Below are positions 26,531 through 39,240 of a DNA stretch of 64,000 nucleotides, piece by piece (the first letter of the stretch is position 1; each line of letters begins with the position of its first letter). Location of the stretch: contig CM076660.1 in assembly GCA_038496675.1 (NCBI GenBank), forward strand, positions 9,792,816-9,856,815, in the 5' to 3' direction. Made by a program: the position numbers and the translations under genes. Source of the DNA: Rachycentron canadum (lineage: Eukaryota; Chordata; Actinopteri; Carangiformes; Rachycentridae). The notes under the pieces are model-generated. The model was not told the DNA's origin. It made no database searches and saw only the letters and a list, made by a program, of their open reading frames with translations.

Positions 26531-28397
26531 GCATGTCAACTGTCAACACGGAGGGAGTTTTTCTCTCCAGTCTATGCCTCACTGTCTTGGCTGTTGTGCA
26601 CCCCTACAGTTCCTGTATAATCAAAGATTCTCTTGAAGAGAATGTTGTTCTGGAGACAGAACGATCACTTGAAGAGGCGTGATTTAAATATCGACCGTGC
26701 CAGTTTGGTGTCAGTTTCAATGAAAATGTCAAAAAAAAAAAAAAAAAAAAAATTCAATGCCATTTTGCAACGGTTTTCCTTCTGTGCAAACAGCAACAGT
26801 ACGTTTGCTTTTAGTATGTGTCTGGTACAGTATGTGTAATTAAAATTATCTGACATGGTTGGATATGGTAAGTGATGGCAATATGGGATGCATGGAAGCA
26901 TCACTGTTCCCTGTAGAGAGTAAATTAGATTGAAACCTTGGGGATGTTCAAAGTCATATGTTAGCCTGCCAGCATGTTATAGGCCAAATGTGGAGAAGGG
27001 ACCCTACTTTACACATGCATGAGCATACGCTCGCACATAAAAACACACATACACAGAAAATAGCACAGGCACTCAGTGGTACACACAAGAGCATATATGC
27101 ACCAGCCATAAACAAATTGCCATTTTCAAGTGTCACTGCAACAGCAAGTGGTGACTTAAAGTAAAACACATTCACAAGCTGCTCTTCTCATCTCTGCATG
27201 TTTTGATGTTTGAGAGCTGCTTAAAATGTCAAAAGCACTCAAGAATACAAAGTATTCAAGGCTCAAAAGTTGTGTCAGATGATGGATCTGAAAGAAAGCT
27301 GCAGACAAGGAAAAAGTTCTAAAACACAACTTGCCTCACACACTTGCTTCAGTTTTTCCTCATGTGGAAAGACAAGTATGTGTTGTAGGATTGTATACAG
27401 ATATAAAATCAGTAGCTGGAGGATAACTGCTCAACGTGTCAATAAATATGTGGTCGTGCAAACAACAAGCAGACTTCCATCTAGCATTTCTTTTTTCGGA
27501 TTAATCTAAATGCACTTTAAATGCACATTTATTGCTGTAATACCATTTCATTGAATATGTAATTTACCCCTTGGTACTCTAAGACACAAACTCCCACTAG
27601 TCTGTGCTTCAGGCAATCTATTCTAATGATCTATATCACAGGTGCTCTGTTTCAGCAGCTGGCGTGGCGTGAAGAGGATTTTCTCTTGATCCTTCAGAAT
27701 TTAACATCAGTTATGACACAAGAAAAAAAAAAAAGAAAGAAAAAGATTCTGCTGAAGGATGTTGGTGCAACTTTAAGTTCCCTCCACTGTCTTCCATATG
27801 TGCTCAGTTGATTTGTAGTGGACTAATAATTATTCAAGCAGGTGGGAAGTCATTAAGGAACAGACGCTATGTTCTCACCACAGGAGAAACCTGAGCAACA
27901 GAGAAGAACTCACTCCTGTATGGAAGATGTATGGGGTGTCGTCACGATGTGTGGTATCCATTGTGTGGGGACTATCAAGCCATAAAGCACTGTGGCAGGA
28001 GCTATCTGTAATCCAAAAATAAACATAGCTTTTCATGCTTAAATTAATTTGGAGAGAATAATCATCTCATGGAGCAAAATTCAGTTTGCAGTTACAGATT
28101 TTTAGTGGTTGTCCTAGTGGGAAAGAGGTTTCAAATCAGTGCTACAATAATCTAAAATATCTAATACTTTTACTCATAACACCAATCACCAGTTCTCCTT
28201 CGGTAATAATAGCTATTTTGGTCACCTGGGGACAAGGGGACGACACCACTGATCCAAGCCCTTCAATCATGCTAGTAAAAGAGAATTCATACAATTCAGA
28301 AGAAAGAGCAAAGTTAGTTTTCATTCAGTCAATTCTAAGTCCAATAATCACTCTCCTTTTAGTTCCGATTTGGTTTCTGCCAGCTCTTACAAAAAGT

Positions 28398-28560
28398 ACC
28401 TGACTCTTCAGCTGCTTAATGATCCACCACATTCACCGGACATGCTAAGCAGGTAGTGTGCAGTGGATTTATCAGAGCTCTTTTCATGAAAACAGCTGCC
28501 TGCTGCTACTGGAAATAAGGCTGGTGAGAGCAGTGAGACTGAGCTAAATGTTATGACTGT
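28398..28560 (+). mobile_element. Dispersed repeat, copy A
   Basis: The segment from 'ctcttcagctgcttaatgat' through 'tttatcagagctcttttcat' followed by 'gaaaacagctgcctgctg' is plainly homologous to 40790-40905 in the same orientation. From memory, strings such as TTAGCTGCTAAATGCTCCAC and GAAAACAGCTGCCTGCTG belong to an abundant percomorph interspersed repeat. This copy extends further 3' (ggctggtgagagcagtgag). Confidence 0.65.
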
Positions 28561-29307
28561 ACGTTAGGGGCCTAAAAAATAACAATAAGCTAAAGGATGA
28601 ACACTGTAGGGCTGAAGGAAACTACTGAATCAGATGACAATTCTCTGAGAGTACGGCATTATGACCGACCCCTCTACTGCTATTTCACACAATTGATCAC
28701 CTCTATACATTCAGTAAAATGCCCCAATATGTGCTGATGGCCACAGTTTATTTCTTGTTTGCTGGCATACCAGGGAGCAGACTCTGGCCCACCATCAGGG
28801 GGCAAAGGGCACAGATCAAGTAAAGGTCTATGGTTGACCTTTACCTGACAATACAATAGATGTGTACTGTACATATGTTGTTCAGTTTGTCATCTGATAT
28901 CCCACCGTTTGCTCTTATTGTGAAAATTGTATGGTCAAAACACTTGGTCTCCCTCTCCTGCAGACAGCCTGTGAACAGCCCCTCCTCTCTATGCACACTG
29001 AATCATAGCATGATCATGCAGCCGGAAGGATTGTTGTTGGCTTTTCCCCCTACAGGGCTGGCATAGACGCAGGTCAAGAGCAGCCGCTTGTGCAAGTGGC
29101 TAATGTTAATGTTTATCCTTTAACTCTGACACTAAATGCTTGCTCCCGCAATCTGCATGAATATTGAAAGATATTTTCAGATGCAAAACGTTTTTTCCCA
29201 AGGAAGCGCAAAGACAGCCTGCACCAGAGGTATTAGCAAAACACAGTCCAAGCAGTGTGATTAGCTAACCAATTAATTTGTTTTGTGTATTTCCTTGTTT
29301 CATCCAG

Positions 29308-29447
29308 TACTGCTGTGGAAGCTAAAGCAGCAAGAGAGGGTCAGAAAGGGATAGCTGCAGCTAATGAAGCGAGAGATGCAGGAGAGGAGGCAGAGGACAG
29401 CAGCCAACACGCTGCTGTGGGAAAGCCAGCTGGGGCAGAAGCAACAG
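29308..29447 (+). CDS. Possible Ala/Glu-rich exon (unrecognised)
   Basis: A 140-bp GC-richer segment lies between a pyrimidine-rich acceptor (TTCCTTGTTTCATCCAG) and a CAG donor followed by GTGGGA. Only one frame is open. It encodes about 46 residues rich in Ala, Glu and Lys (for example AVEAKAAREGQKGIAAANEA) that could form a charged helix. No family is recognised and no flanking exons are linked to it. It may be chance. Confidence 0.2.
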
Positions 29448-29539
29448 GTGGGACACACAGCAAACACAGATAGAGCTGTATATTGTTCAGTTATTTATTA
29501 CATGTGTAATACCGCTATACTAGTATCATATACTATTGA

Positions 29540-29645
29540 GAAGCGTGGACATTCGGAAGGAGTTCGGAGCAGAACTACTGCTCCAGGTGAGATTGTCCAG
29601 GCACCTGATGAGGATGTCCATCTCTCACTGGAGGTATAGGCAAGC
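29540..29645 (+). mobile_element. LINE ORF2 3'-end relic
   Basis: The segment 'aggagttcggagcagaacta' then 'ctgctcc', and after it 'aggcacctgatgaggatg', matches my memory of the C-terminal coding tail of a very common fish non-LTR retrotransposon. In that tail the frame reads EFGAE-LLL, then a 'HL.RM' motif. The copy is short and has lost the sequence between the two motifs, so it is inactive. Confidence 0.6.
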
Positions 29646-29649
29646 AGAG

Positions 29650-32600
29650 TTGAAGTGACAACTACACCCCATACTTTACCCCCACTCCTCACAAACTACT
29701 GTGAGACATTCGGCTGTTTACTACACCAGCCAGAAAATGGGCCAGACAAAAGCATGACTTTAGTAGCAGTAGCAAATCTCTTAAATTCAGGGCCCATCCC
29801 ATCTCATGATTTTGTACTGCCTGCCTGTCATGTGCTAAAAGTCTTTATTCTCGTGCTCTCATATTCACCTTTCTGCACTCCTTCCTGGATAAAGAAGTAT
29901 TAGTATTATTCATTTGACCTGGCAGTTAAGGCAAACATGCAAATCTGGGGTGCAGAGGAAAAATTTCTCATCCTGAAAATAGTTACTCAAGTGACAATGC
30001 GGAGGCCTGTATTTTCCTGCCTCAACGTGCTATCTTGAAGCTCTCAAACATCCTGCAGGTCTTGCACATAGAACCCTTCACCTTGATGAACAGAGAGGAA
30101 AAGACAGATATAGTAACTCATGAGTGGAGCACTGCTGAGCACTACTGATTATTACTATTAGTATTATTAAACTACATTACTGGTTTTTATCAAACCTAGC
30201 ATAGCTGGAATTGATGAAGCAACTTATATGGATATGAGATGATAAATCACATTCTAATTTTCCTGTTTACTTGCTACTGCTATATGCTAAACACTTAAGA
30301 CAAGACTGTTGAGGTCACAAGTACTGAGTGCCTTGCTTTGCCCTGAAAGCTCAACCTGACACCGATAACATAATTGAACATCATTATACAATAAATGTAT
30401 GTGTGCTATGTGCTCTCACCCATTAATGCAATACTTTTACAACTGGGATGTTTGGTAGGAGATGAAGTTCCAGGCAAAATTTTGACCACGACAGTGGCTG
30501 TTGACAACGGTTGTACCTTCACAGCATCAGCACTGGATCCTCCTAAGAAACCGCATACACTGTAGATTCAACTTGTAGCTATGCTGCAACACTGAACATG
30601 AATCAGTTTACCTCAATGACACCTCCTTCCTGTGTTACATGCTGCAGGCACTAAGGGAGATAACACTGACTCACATTGATCCTTCATTTCAGCTCTTTTG
30701 TTTGCTGATTACTGGAGAGTTTTGTGACCACGGGCTGTTACATTTTAGAGGCCCCAATGTCAGGTCTAACTTACGGCAAGGAAACCAGAATATATTAGGT
30801 TGTGGGATTCAAATAGATATGAGTGCAGTGAATCTTTGATATTGCACTGGACTGCAAGGACGCTGAGGGCAAATTGCCTCTGAGGTGATAAAGATCCTCA
30901 TTTTACTCAAAACATTGCATGAGCATCAGATGCGCTGGAATGAAGTGAAATAAATACAAGAAAAGAAATTCAATGGAGCTTTGCAGTCATAATATATTCA
31001 TATTTTAATGAAACTAAGACCATCTCAGGCCATAGGAAGGGCCATAGTATTATTGTCAGTGGTGTTGATTTGAGAACTCCTCTCCTCTTTATCTGTAATT
31101 GTATTATCTGTACACAGATGGAACAATAACCATTTCAAAATTGTTATGGTTTAGGTGATTAATATAATTTGTCCCACTTGATGTGTTATACTGTATAGTG
31201 TTGATGGGGAGAAGCAGAGAAGAATAATTACGAAAAATTGAATTGGTCTAGGTGATGTTTTTTTTTTTCTATTTAAAAACTTCACCATACTTTATAGCGC
31301 ATTTTACCATATTAACTAATCATTTGAAGTATCTCATCTAGATAATCAATGCTGCCAGTGATGCTTTAAAGTTGCATGATAAATATTTATTTTCAGTATC
31401 AACAGCCAGTTGAATGAATGAAAGTTGCTTGTCATGGTGAACGCATAGGTCATCATTATTCACTTTTTAAAGTCCCCTGAGCTCTACTTTTAGCATCTTT
31501 CAGCTCATATGCTTTTATTTCACAGCCTGAAGTGGTGCTGCCGTTTCACTTTCACTGTTGTCATCAACTTTGTGCAGCCACACACAACAATAACAGTTAA
31601 AGAAAAGCTAAGATAAAATCAGCATACACTATCTGCCCAGCATCAAATGGTATAAATACACAGGTAACAACTAACTGGCAGCTAAAAATCCAGATGTTGT
31701 CCTTTGGTGCTGGAGGAGACCAAAGCAGAGCAAATAGGAGCACGCTGGATTTGCATTTGCCTGACAAGACGACAAATGAAGGCTAATGCTGTTCCATGTC
31801 TGTTTGATGGGCAAGTCTTTATCATTAAAAAAAAAAAAAAAAAAAAAGTAAATTCAGTTGAAATGAATGAAGCTTCTCATAGCATCATTACACACATTTT
31901 GTGCTTGGAACAGAAAACAGTATTTGAGAAGGTGATTATCGTATATGTTGCTCTTCTCTGCCTCGGGAATCAAATAGGACACAAGGAGATTTAGCTAGAG
32001 GGGAATTTAATCTTGCAGAGAACGCTCTCAAACTATCGCTTAACTCGCTTTGGGGGTCAGATGAGCCGATGGAACCTGTGAATTAAATTTTGGCATAACT
32101 TGTTTTTCTAGGCAGGACAGTTGAATGTTATGTTGTTTAGAGCAGTGTTTCCACTTCATCGCTGCAGAGCTTTCAGACAAACACTTTGCTGACAAAGCAG
32201 GTGATGCACTCTGATACCTCAAAACAAATCTAACATCAGTTTTCCATTACACTGAATACAATTCATGAATTTATGAAGGCTCACCCAATCCTCAAACTGC
32301 TTTTGTCAAAGTCTGTTTTTAGTCCATGTCTTTCACACAGAGACACATTATAATGGTGATCACATTTATCGAAGTGTAGACTGTAGTTGTTAAATAATGT
32401 GTGAATGAGTTGGAATGGGCCATGGTGGTGCATTTAAGTGTTTATCCAGCTGTGTGATGAGCAACAGTGTCTCCAAATCTGCGTTTTATTTTGGTTTAAC
32501 TCTTTTTTTTTTTTTCATCTGATCCTTCATGGCCTGAAAAAAAAAGCTTTAATGAGAACATTTAAGACCCCTACTTACAGACTTTTAAAGAACAATTACC

Positions 32601-35600
32601 TGTTGTTAATTACTTAGTTCTTAATACTTAAGGTGACAAAAATACAGAGAAACAAGAACAGCTTGTGCTTTGCAAGTTGGTTGCACTTGTCTGTGCAAAG
32701 TGCCTGAAAAATGGAAACCTCAGGGGTCAAATTTACTATGGCTTTTACACATGTCTGCAGAAGTGTTTGCAAAGTGCACCTCTTTACTTTACTGTATATG
32801 TGAAAGAAAGGAAACGTGAAGCAAACTTGGTTCTGTAATAATCGAACTGTGCAATGAATAACTGCCGTCTTGAAAAGCAAGGTGTAACTAGAATGGTATG
32901 CAGTGGACTGTGTACCACTGCCAAGACCAAACAAGTCTACTTCTACAAAGTCATAGATCTTAACACCATAAATATGTCAATTTTTTTACATCGAGATCCC
33001 ACATTATTTCCTGAGAAAATGACCAAAATGTCCTCTTTGCAATGATAAGAAAACACCTGTGCTGGATTTTTGGTGATCGATTCATTATTTCAAGTAATTA
33101 TTTTAAAGAGAAATGCATGACTGTACCCATTTGCTGTTTTGCTTTGTTTTCTATTATTGTATGTACAATACCTTTAAACTTTGAGCTAATGGTCATGGGA
33201 AAAAAAACAAGCAATTTGAAGATGTGTCCTTGGACATTTTACACAATTGTGTTTCTAATTTCATAGGCCGGATGGTTAATCAAGTGATCGATGGATGGAT
33301 CAAAATTGAAAACAATCTTTAGTTGCTATCCTATTTCTGCACTTGAGGACTTCAGAATAATCTTGGATCAGAGCTATGCTAAACTTAGCATGATGCATCT
33401 GGATGTCTGTCCCTGCGGCAGCTCTGGGGCTTTTGTCTCAAGCCTCTATCTTTAGTAAATCAGGTGTTGAATCTTTGCAGGTTTCTGCCATAAACTTTGT
33501 GACATTCCATTCAGTCCCAAGTGGGTATTAAATACTGAATAAGCTCAATGTGGTTATGGTGACAGTGCACATTTGATAACTGCTTTCTTTTTTATTAATT
33601 TTTCAGCAGATGTATCCATGGCAACAAAGTTGATCTTTTGATTTCTGTGTTTTTTGCAAAATCAATCCCTCGTCAATTACTTTGCCCACTTATTATGTGC
33701 AAACAAACCCACATTATACGAAGCCACCTGCACCAGTATGATCACTGTATTTCTAAGTGTCAGCTGCTGCTCTGCTCTCCCATCCCCCTCACGGCATACA
33801 CACGGTCACGTTTCTTGATCTGCTAGTCTGTTACAATGGCTCAAGAGACTCTCCTCAGGCCTTTGTTATACCCACTTACCATGTCAGGAACAGTGCTCAT
33901 CGCGATCTGTCTCTCAAGATGCATCATGACAGCTTCCCCTGTCTGCTCTGGACAATGTTCCCTGTGATGGGAGAGTGAAGGAGGTGGAGAAGTGCCAGGC
34001 GAAGGGAGTGGGGAGACAGAGAGAGACAGAGAGAGAGAGACAGAGAGATAGAGAGAGAGAGATGATGTGAGAGGTTGCATACGATTTCTCAGTTGTCTAT
34101 CTGTTAAAAAAATGTGAAGGGGGAAAAATGTTGAACATCACAAGGCTGTATGTCACATCTGCAATACACGTCTCGGCACGAAGCAAGAGGACATTTCTCT
34201 CTCACTCACTCAGGGGAGAAGAGGTCTATGGTCTCGGTGTTGACAGTGGTTTCATTTGGGAAAACTGAAGAGATATTGGACTCAATTTCAGCCTTTCATT
34301 TGAGAGGTGTGACCCGGAAACGCACACACTCACACTCTCTTAAAAGTAACAGACTTTGGGCTCCAAAACAGTGTAACAATAAAATTTCACTCAACATTAG
34401 GTGTCGTGGTAAATGCACTATACAGAAAGCCTTTTAAAGGATAATTCTGATTTATTACAACTAAAGTTCTATTTGCCACCCAATCGCTTGGATACTTGTA
34501 AAGTAAAAGACAAAACATGTGCACAATGTACGGGTATAAAACAAAAGCCACAGGGAGAGATTTTCAAAAGATAGAAAATTTGAAAAACAAAAAAAGGCAC
34601 AACATATTATTCTTAGTTTTCAGACTGCACACTAAAGGTTCAACAAAATAAATCAGAAATAAATGTGTGGTGGTCAATTTCATGCTCTCACTGGAAGACA
34701 ACAGAGGGTCAGGAGGGTGAGTGTCCTCACAATGTAGATCATCACACTGTTATTTATTGTAGTAAACACAATCTTTGGTCACATATCCTCTCAAAAGTAG
34801 AGCCACACTGCAAACCTCTCTCATGAAAAGGTCAAAGTCGAGTCCTGCACGGACAGACACTGTGGATAATAGATATGGGATTACAGCATATGTAAAATGA
34901 AATGGGAACTGTAGGGCAGATTTATAAATGAGGGATTACAGGGTAAAGAGGAAAAGAGAAAGAAGTGGGATAATGGAGGGAGGAAGAAGTTTAGCAGGGA
35001 GCAAGAGGGGTCGTTAAGACTTAAAGGCCCTGAGAGCTCAACACACTGCCATTTGATAATAGACATCGACAAAACACAGGCAAATTAAGAAAACACCTTC
35101 ATCAATTTGAGGACACATGCCATGCAAATATATTCACATCACAGCCAAATACACAAAGGTATGGCAAATGCTCACAACACAATGGGAGTATTTTTGCGGG
35201 GACAATGGGATGCACTTGTTCAATGATTTGTGACCTTTGAAGTTAAAAGTATTAAATGCATGAATGTATTTTGATACATGTGTTGCAATGCATCCAGACA
35301 AGTGCGAATCCTGAGAGGGTGAATTATTTATTCCAATTGTGAAAAGAAAGTCAGGGGGAGAGAGACAGACAAAGAGAGAGAGAGAGGAAAGTTCTCTCTG
35401 TTTGACTGTGTTTCCTTAAGTTGCAGTACACACAGTTCTCATGGCCACCGTGCTTAAAGGCAAGAAAATGAATAGGAAAGCACATCAGGGTAAATATACC
35501 ATATCATACTTAGATGGAGGAGCAATGAACTAAAGAGATGTGTAAACCGAGATGCCGGCCAAAAATGTGGAAGGAGTCACATCTACTTGTTCTGCGTCCT

Positions 35601-37200
35601 CAACAGGTGATGAAAGTGATTTCGTTTTTACAGCCATGGTGACACGTCCCCCAGTGTCCACTGTCAAATCGATCATTGTGTGTCCGGGTGCACAAATGTG
35701 TAATGTAACCCCCCTGCAGTCTGTGACCGCCCTTGGAGTTTTAAATCATATGCTGTGAGTATTTTGTGACCAGTGGTGTCTGCAGATCCTCCTCTCAGGC
35801 TGCACAGGGCTTCCAATAAGCCCCACAAATCAATGGCCTTCCCGACAGCTGAAACCCAGGGCCAAACAGACGCCAGCTGTTTGGCCCTGTTAATGCTCAT
35901 GACTCTGCAAGTAAACGTAATCATTAAGGCAATGTAGAGCTTGAGCCTACGAACGTATTTGTACATTTGAGTTTGTGTCAGGGTGCATTAAAGACAGTGT
36001 CTATTTTAAAAGCCTGTCACTAACCTCAGAATAAATCGTTTTGTGGCTCTGTCTTTTTTGTGCCTTGTATCTGCCTGGCTACCAGGGTGTATGTATGTGT
36101 GTGTGTGTTATGTGTGTATACCTCTCTTTTTCTTTCTTTCTAGGACGTGTGAATGCACTTGTCATGTTCCAGACAGCCTTCAGTGAGCGAGCCAAGGAGA
36201 GGGTCTTCTTTCTCTCTTTTTTTGGCCTTTGATCTGTCCCATCGTCTGGTGAAAAGGGGGTGACATGAGCTGTCACTCTCTACTCCCCATCGCTGCATGC
36301 ACACACCTCCAGAAGAGCTCACACACTCCTTGAGGACCTCAAGTCACTCAGAGGGACATATACACGACACAAGGATGCAACATCTGTGCGTTGAAGACGA
36401 CATTCATAGATGAAGCAATACAACGAGACACGCTGACAGGGGTGTGTGCTCGGATGTGTGTAGACATCAACACACACAGTCAGATACATGCACATAGGAA
36501 CCACAGGAGCCAGAGGTGCCTGCGTGGGGCAAAATTAGAACTGTGTTGATGGTATTCGGTGAGATTGCTGACTGACAGGCAGCCGTACCGACAGCTGGCA
36601 CCATTCAAGACATTGTTGGGACTCACACCCCGGCCTGTTTTGACGACTGAGCATCTGTTGCATATTCGCTCACGATGGATGTGAAACAGGGTGTTACAGC
36701 TCAGTCAACTTTTCCTGGATAAAAGTTTGATTATGCGTCCATTTTCTTGGAAGACGAACACACTCTCAGGTACAGTCTCAGGTACAGGAAGCTGTGTGTC
36801 TCAACTCATGAACATCATCACCACATCTGTGTGTGGAAGCAGCAACTTTCCAGACCTCAGTCTCAGTTGTTACTGAGGCCACCGTCAAATGGAGAGATCC
36901 AACTTTTTTCTTTCTTTCTTTCTTTTTTTTTTATCTAACAACTGTGACTTTCCTCTTAATTGGAAGTTGAACTTGCTGCTAAATTGCAGCATCACATCTT
37001 AATGGAATGTCCTTAATGAAAAATCCCACTTGATTTTCATTCCACGTGTCTGATCCAACTCAGTCCATCTTGTCTTGACAGTAATGAGTTCAGCAAAGGC
37101 TCAAAGAAAGTTGAATAGTGCAACCTAATATTTATTATCACTTTGTTTCTTTTATTAAACTATTCAAATTCTACAAAATTCTACAAGCATTTGCATTATG
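29650..37200. other. Gene-poor stretch
   Basis: No gene is recognised. The stretch contains poly-A (31828-31846), a GA/GACA-rich repeat (34012-34062), another GA-rich block (35355-35390) and a short TG-rich block (36090-36120). Open frames are short, shared between overlapping strands, and free of recognisable motifs. Confidence 0.55.
34012..34062 (+). repeat. GA/GACA-rich simple repeat
   Basis: An interrupted (GA)n tract with regular GACA and GATA units. All overlapping open frames here are products of the repeat. Confidence 0.9.
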
Positions 37201-37249
37201 CTCTTGAGTATGGTGAGGATCAAGGAGATGGTTGTGGACCAATAGCATC

Positions 37250-37840
37250 CATCCCTACCACAGACTGGAACATAGAGGCTGTATACAGCAAGGGACAGAG
37301 CCCACTCTTCTTCTTGAGGTCCTTCAATGTGCACAGCACAATGTTGCAGATCGTTTTAGTCTGTTGTGGCAAGGACAACATTTCAACATCTTTGCAGTCT
37401 GCTCCTAAATAGCAAAATGAAACTTTCCAGTTATCCTCTGATGTTGGTACAGCTGGAATATTTTGCAATGCGTGCGCCAGAATTGCTTCAGATGTGGAAG
37501 TGGTATCTGACCATCATGCTGTATATGGGCCAGACTTGGGCTGTGGAACCACAGCATATGAAGAAGAAACACAAGCATGTGGCTGAAGTACAGGCCAGAG
37601 GTAACTTGCTATCTTGGCTGGTGCAGCGGCATCGGAGCAGAAAGCCAACAAAGTGAATTAACTGATCAGGAAGATTGGCTCTGTGCAGGAGACTTCTCTG
37701 CAGCCTGTGGAGTTGGTTGTGGAGAGGAGGATGCTGCACAAAATGCTGAACACCCTGGAGAATGTCATGCATCCCCTCCACGACCCACTGGTGGAAGAGC
37801 AGTAAGAGCCATATTGTCAGATTTTCTTTTCAGAGAGTAA
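37250..37840 (+). mobile_element. Non-LTR retrotransposon ORF2 relic, interrupted
   Basis: Two blocks resemble the C-terminal part of a fish LINE reverse transcriptase polyprotein. The first (about 37257-37385) encodes TDWNIEAVYSKGQS, then LFFLRSFNVHSTML, and a 'CCG' near its end. The second (about 37605-37800) encodes a short GIGAESQQ, then after a frame change LIRKIGSV, then VELVVERRMLHKML and HPLHD, ending in a stop. Roughly 220 bp of unrelated sequence separates them, with at least one frameshift, so the copy is dead. Family assignment beyond non-LTR retrotransposon is not attempted. Confidence 0.7.
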
Positions 37841-38527
37841 TGGCTAATGACAACTATGCATTTACCAGCAATTCTGTTGCATCCACTGTTTTCATCACAC
37901 ATTGGGGACGCAGTATACACACACTGAAGCTCTCAACACATCAACATTTTTGTGTGAGCTATAAATTTGACAACATTACATTACATTATTTCAGTCATTC
38001 TCATGGGGAATTGCACTCACAGTGTGTTTTTACTGCATGGCCCCAGATTTGACACCTTTTATTTTGGTGACAAGGATTTCACGGTCAAATAATTTCCATC
38101 TATCTGCCGCACAATTCAGCATCCCCGGATGGTGAGGTCACAGAATAAAAAGCCTCATAAATTGCTCACAAGGTGAAAAGAACAATTTGCATACATCTAA
38201 CCTTTGATGTAGCAACTCCCCGGAGAGACTGCAGTAGGTAAATGGCGAATTACAGCAAATTAAGGACAAAAAAAAAAAAAAATTAAAAATTTGTCACCCC
38301 ACACACACATTTAGAGCCATGCAGTGTCTCCATTTCCAGGAATGCATTAAGATGCTCGCCTATCAAGCCTCGTCCTGTGTTAGTCACACAATTATCTTAA
38401 ATTGTGAGACTGAGGAAAATAAAAATAACATTTTTCAATAAAAAAGTTCCTCTATATAGTGTAACAGTGGCTTATAACATCTGATAATGTGTGTTGTTGT
38501 GTGTTGAGAAGCATTTGTTCTTTGCAG

Positions 38528-38719
38528 GCTGACACACCCTCAGGGACACTGAGCTCAGAAGGGCTCCGTGAAGCTAGAGAGGCATCAAAAGTAGACATAG
38601 ATGCAGAACTGCGGCGTACTCTTACACCTCTTGGGACAAAACTTAACATTGCAGGCCCCACTTATAAGCTGCTTCTTCTGTTAAGTTTTCTGTCAGGTCT
38701 ATGGCACAGACCTGCATAG
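38528..38719 (+). CDS. Possible terminal or internal exon (unrecognised)
   Basis: After an acceptor-like TTGTTCTTTGCAG, a frame is open for 63 codons to a TAG at 38717-38719. It could instead leave at a CAG donor followed by GTCTAT near 38695. The first 43 residues are of ordinary composition (TLSSEGLREAREASK, then a Leu/Thr-rich TLTPLGTKLN). The opposite strand is also open here and serine-rich, so the coding strand, if any, is not certain. No family resemblance was found. Confidence 0.25.
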   Translation, partial: ADTPSGTLSSEGLREAREASKVDIDAELRRTLTPLGTKLNIAGPTYKLLLLLSFLSGLWHRPA

Positions 38720-39149
38720 TTCCAGCGTTACCTGTGAATCTCAGTACCAGAACTGACCCATGACACAAAATCAATTCTGCACGACTTGCAGACATTATCA
38801 AATATGTCGGCTCAAAGCCAGGTGCTGGCACGAGCTGTGTACAGTAGGAAAATACAAGGGGAATCAGGGTACTGCAGGGATGCATAATGGCCCTGGGGAA
38901 AAATAAATGACAAAAGAGATGAAGTCGCATGGAGATTCAAGAGGAAAAGGCAGCCTCCGTATTACCATTGTGTTTCTGCCACCTCTTTATGGCTTTTAGG
39001 CAAGGTTAAATAAGGTTTTGACTCTTTCACACTGATATATATTTTTCATCTATCCTAGACTTCAGTGTAAGTAAAAATACAAAACACTTTTATTGCATTG
39101 ACAGCATAGTCTATACTGGGCTGATACCAGCACAGCTGCTATCTAAAGC

Positions 39150-39240
39150 TGAAGCATTTCGGGGAGCCCTGGTGGTGGGCTTGGTCCTTACCATAGCGCC
39201 CCAGGTTCGAGGCTGACCTGTGGCCCTCTTCTGTTTTTTT
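39150..39240 (+). mobile_element. tRNA-derived SINE relic
   Basis: The block contains a box-B match GGTTCGAGGC and is followed by 'ctgacctgtggccctcttct'. From memory, the 3' body of a common percomorph SINE (GACCTGTGGCCCTTTGC type) continues this way. Upstream 'gagccctggtggtgggcttg' would hold a weak box A. It is truncated after about 85 bases. Confidence 0.55.

Larger units (their letters stand above)
24210..29300. other. Gene-poor stretch with a perfect foldback and a dispersed repeat
   Basis: No gene is recognised. The stretch contains a 23-bp perfect inverted repeat (26480-26530), long poly-A (26730-26751) and copy A of a two-copy dispersed repeat (28398-28560). Open frames such as 28086-28403 (+, 105 codons) are AT-rich and match nothing I know. 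Confidence 0.55.

Noticed and set aside
39150..39240. A functional tRNA gene
   Set aside because: Only box B is good; no cloverleaf could be drawn and the 3' part matches a SINE body.
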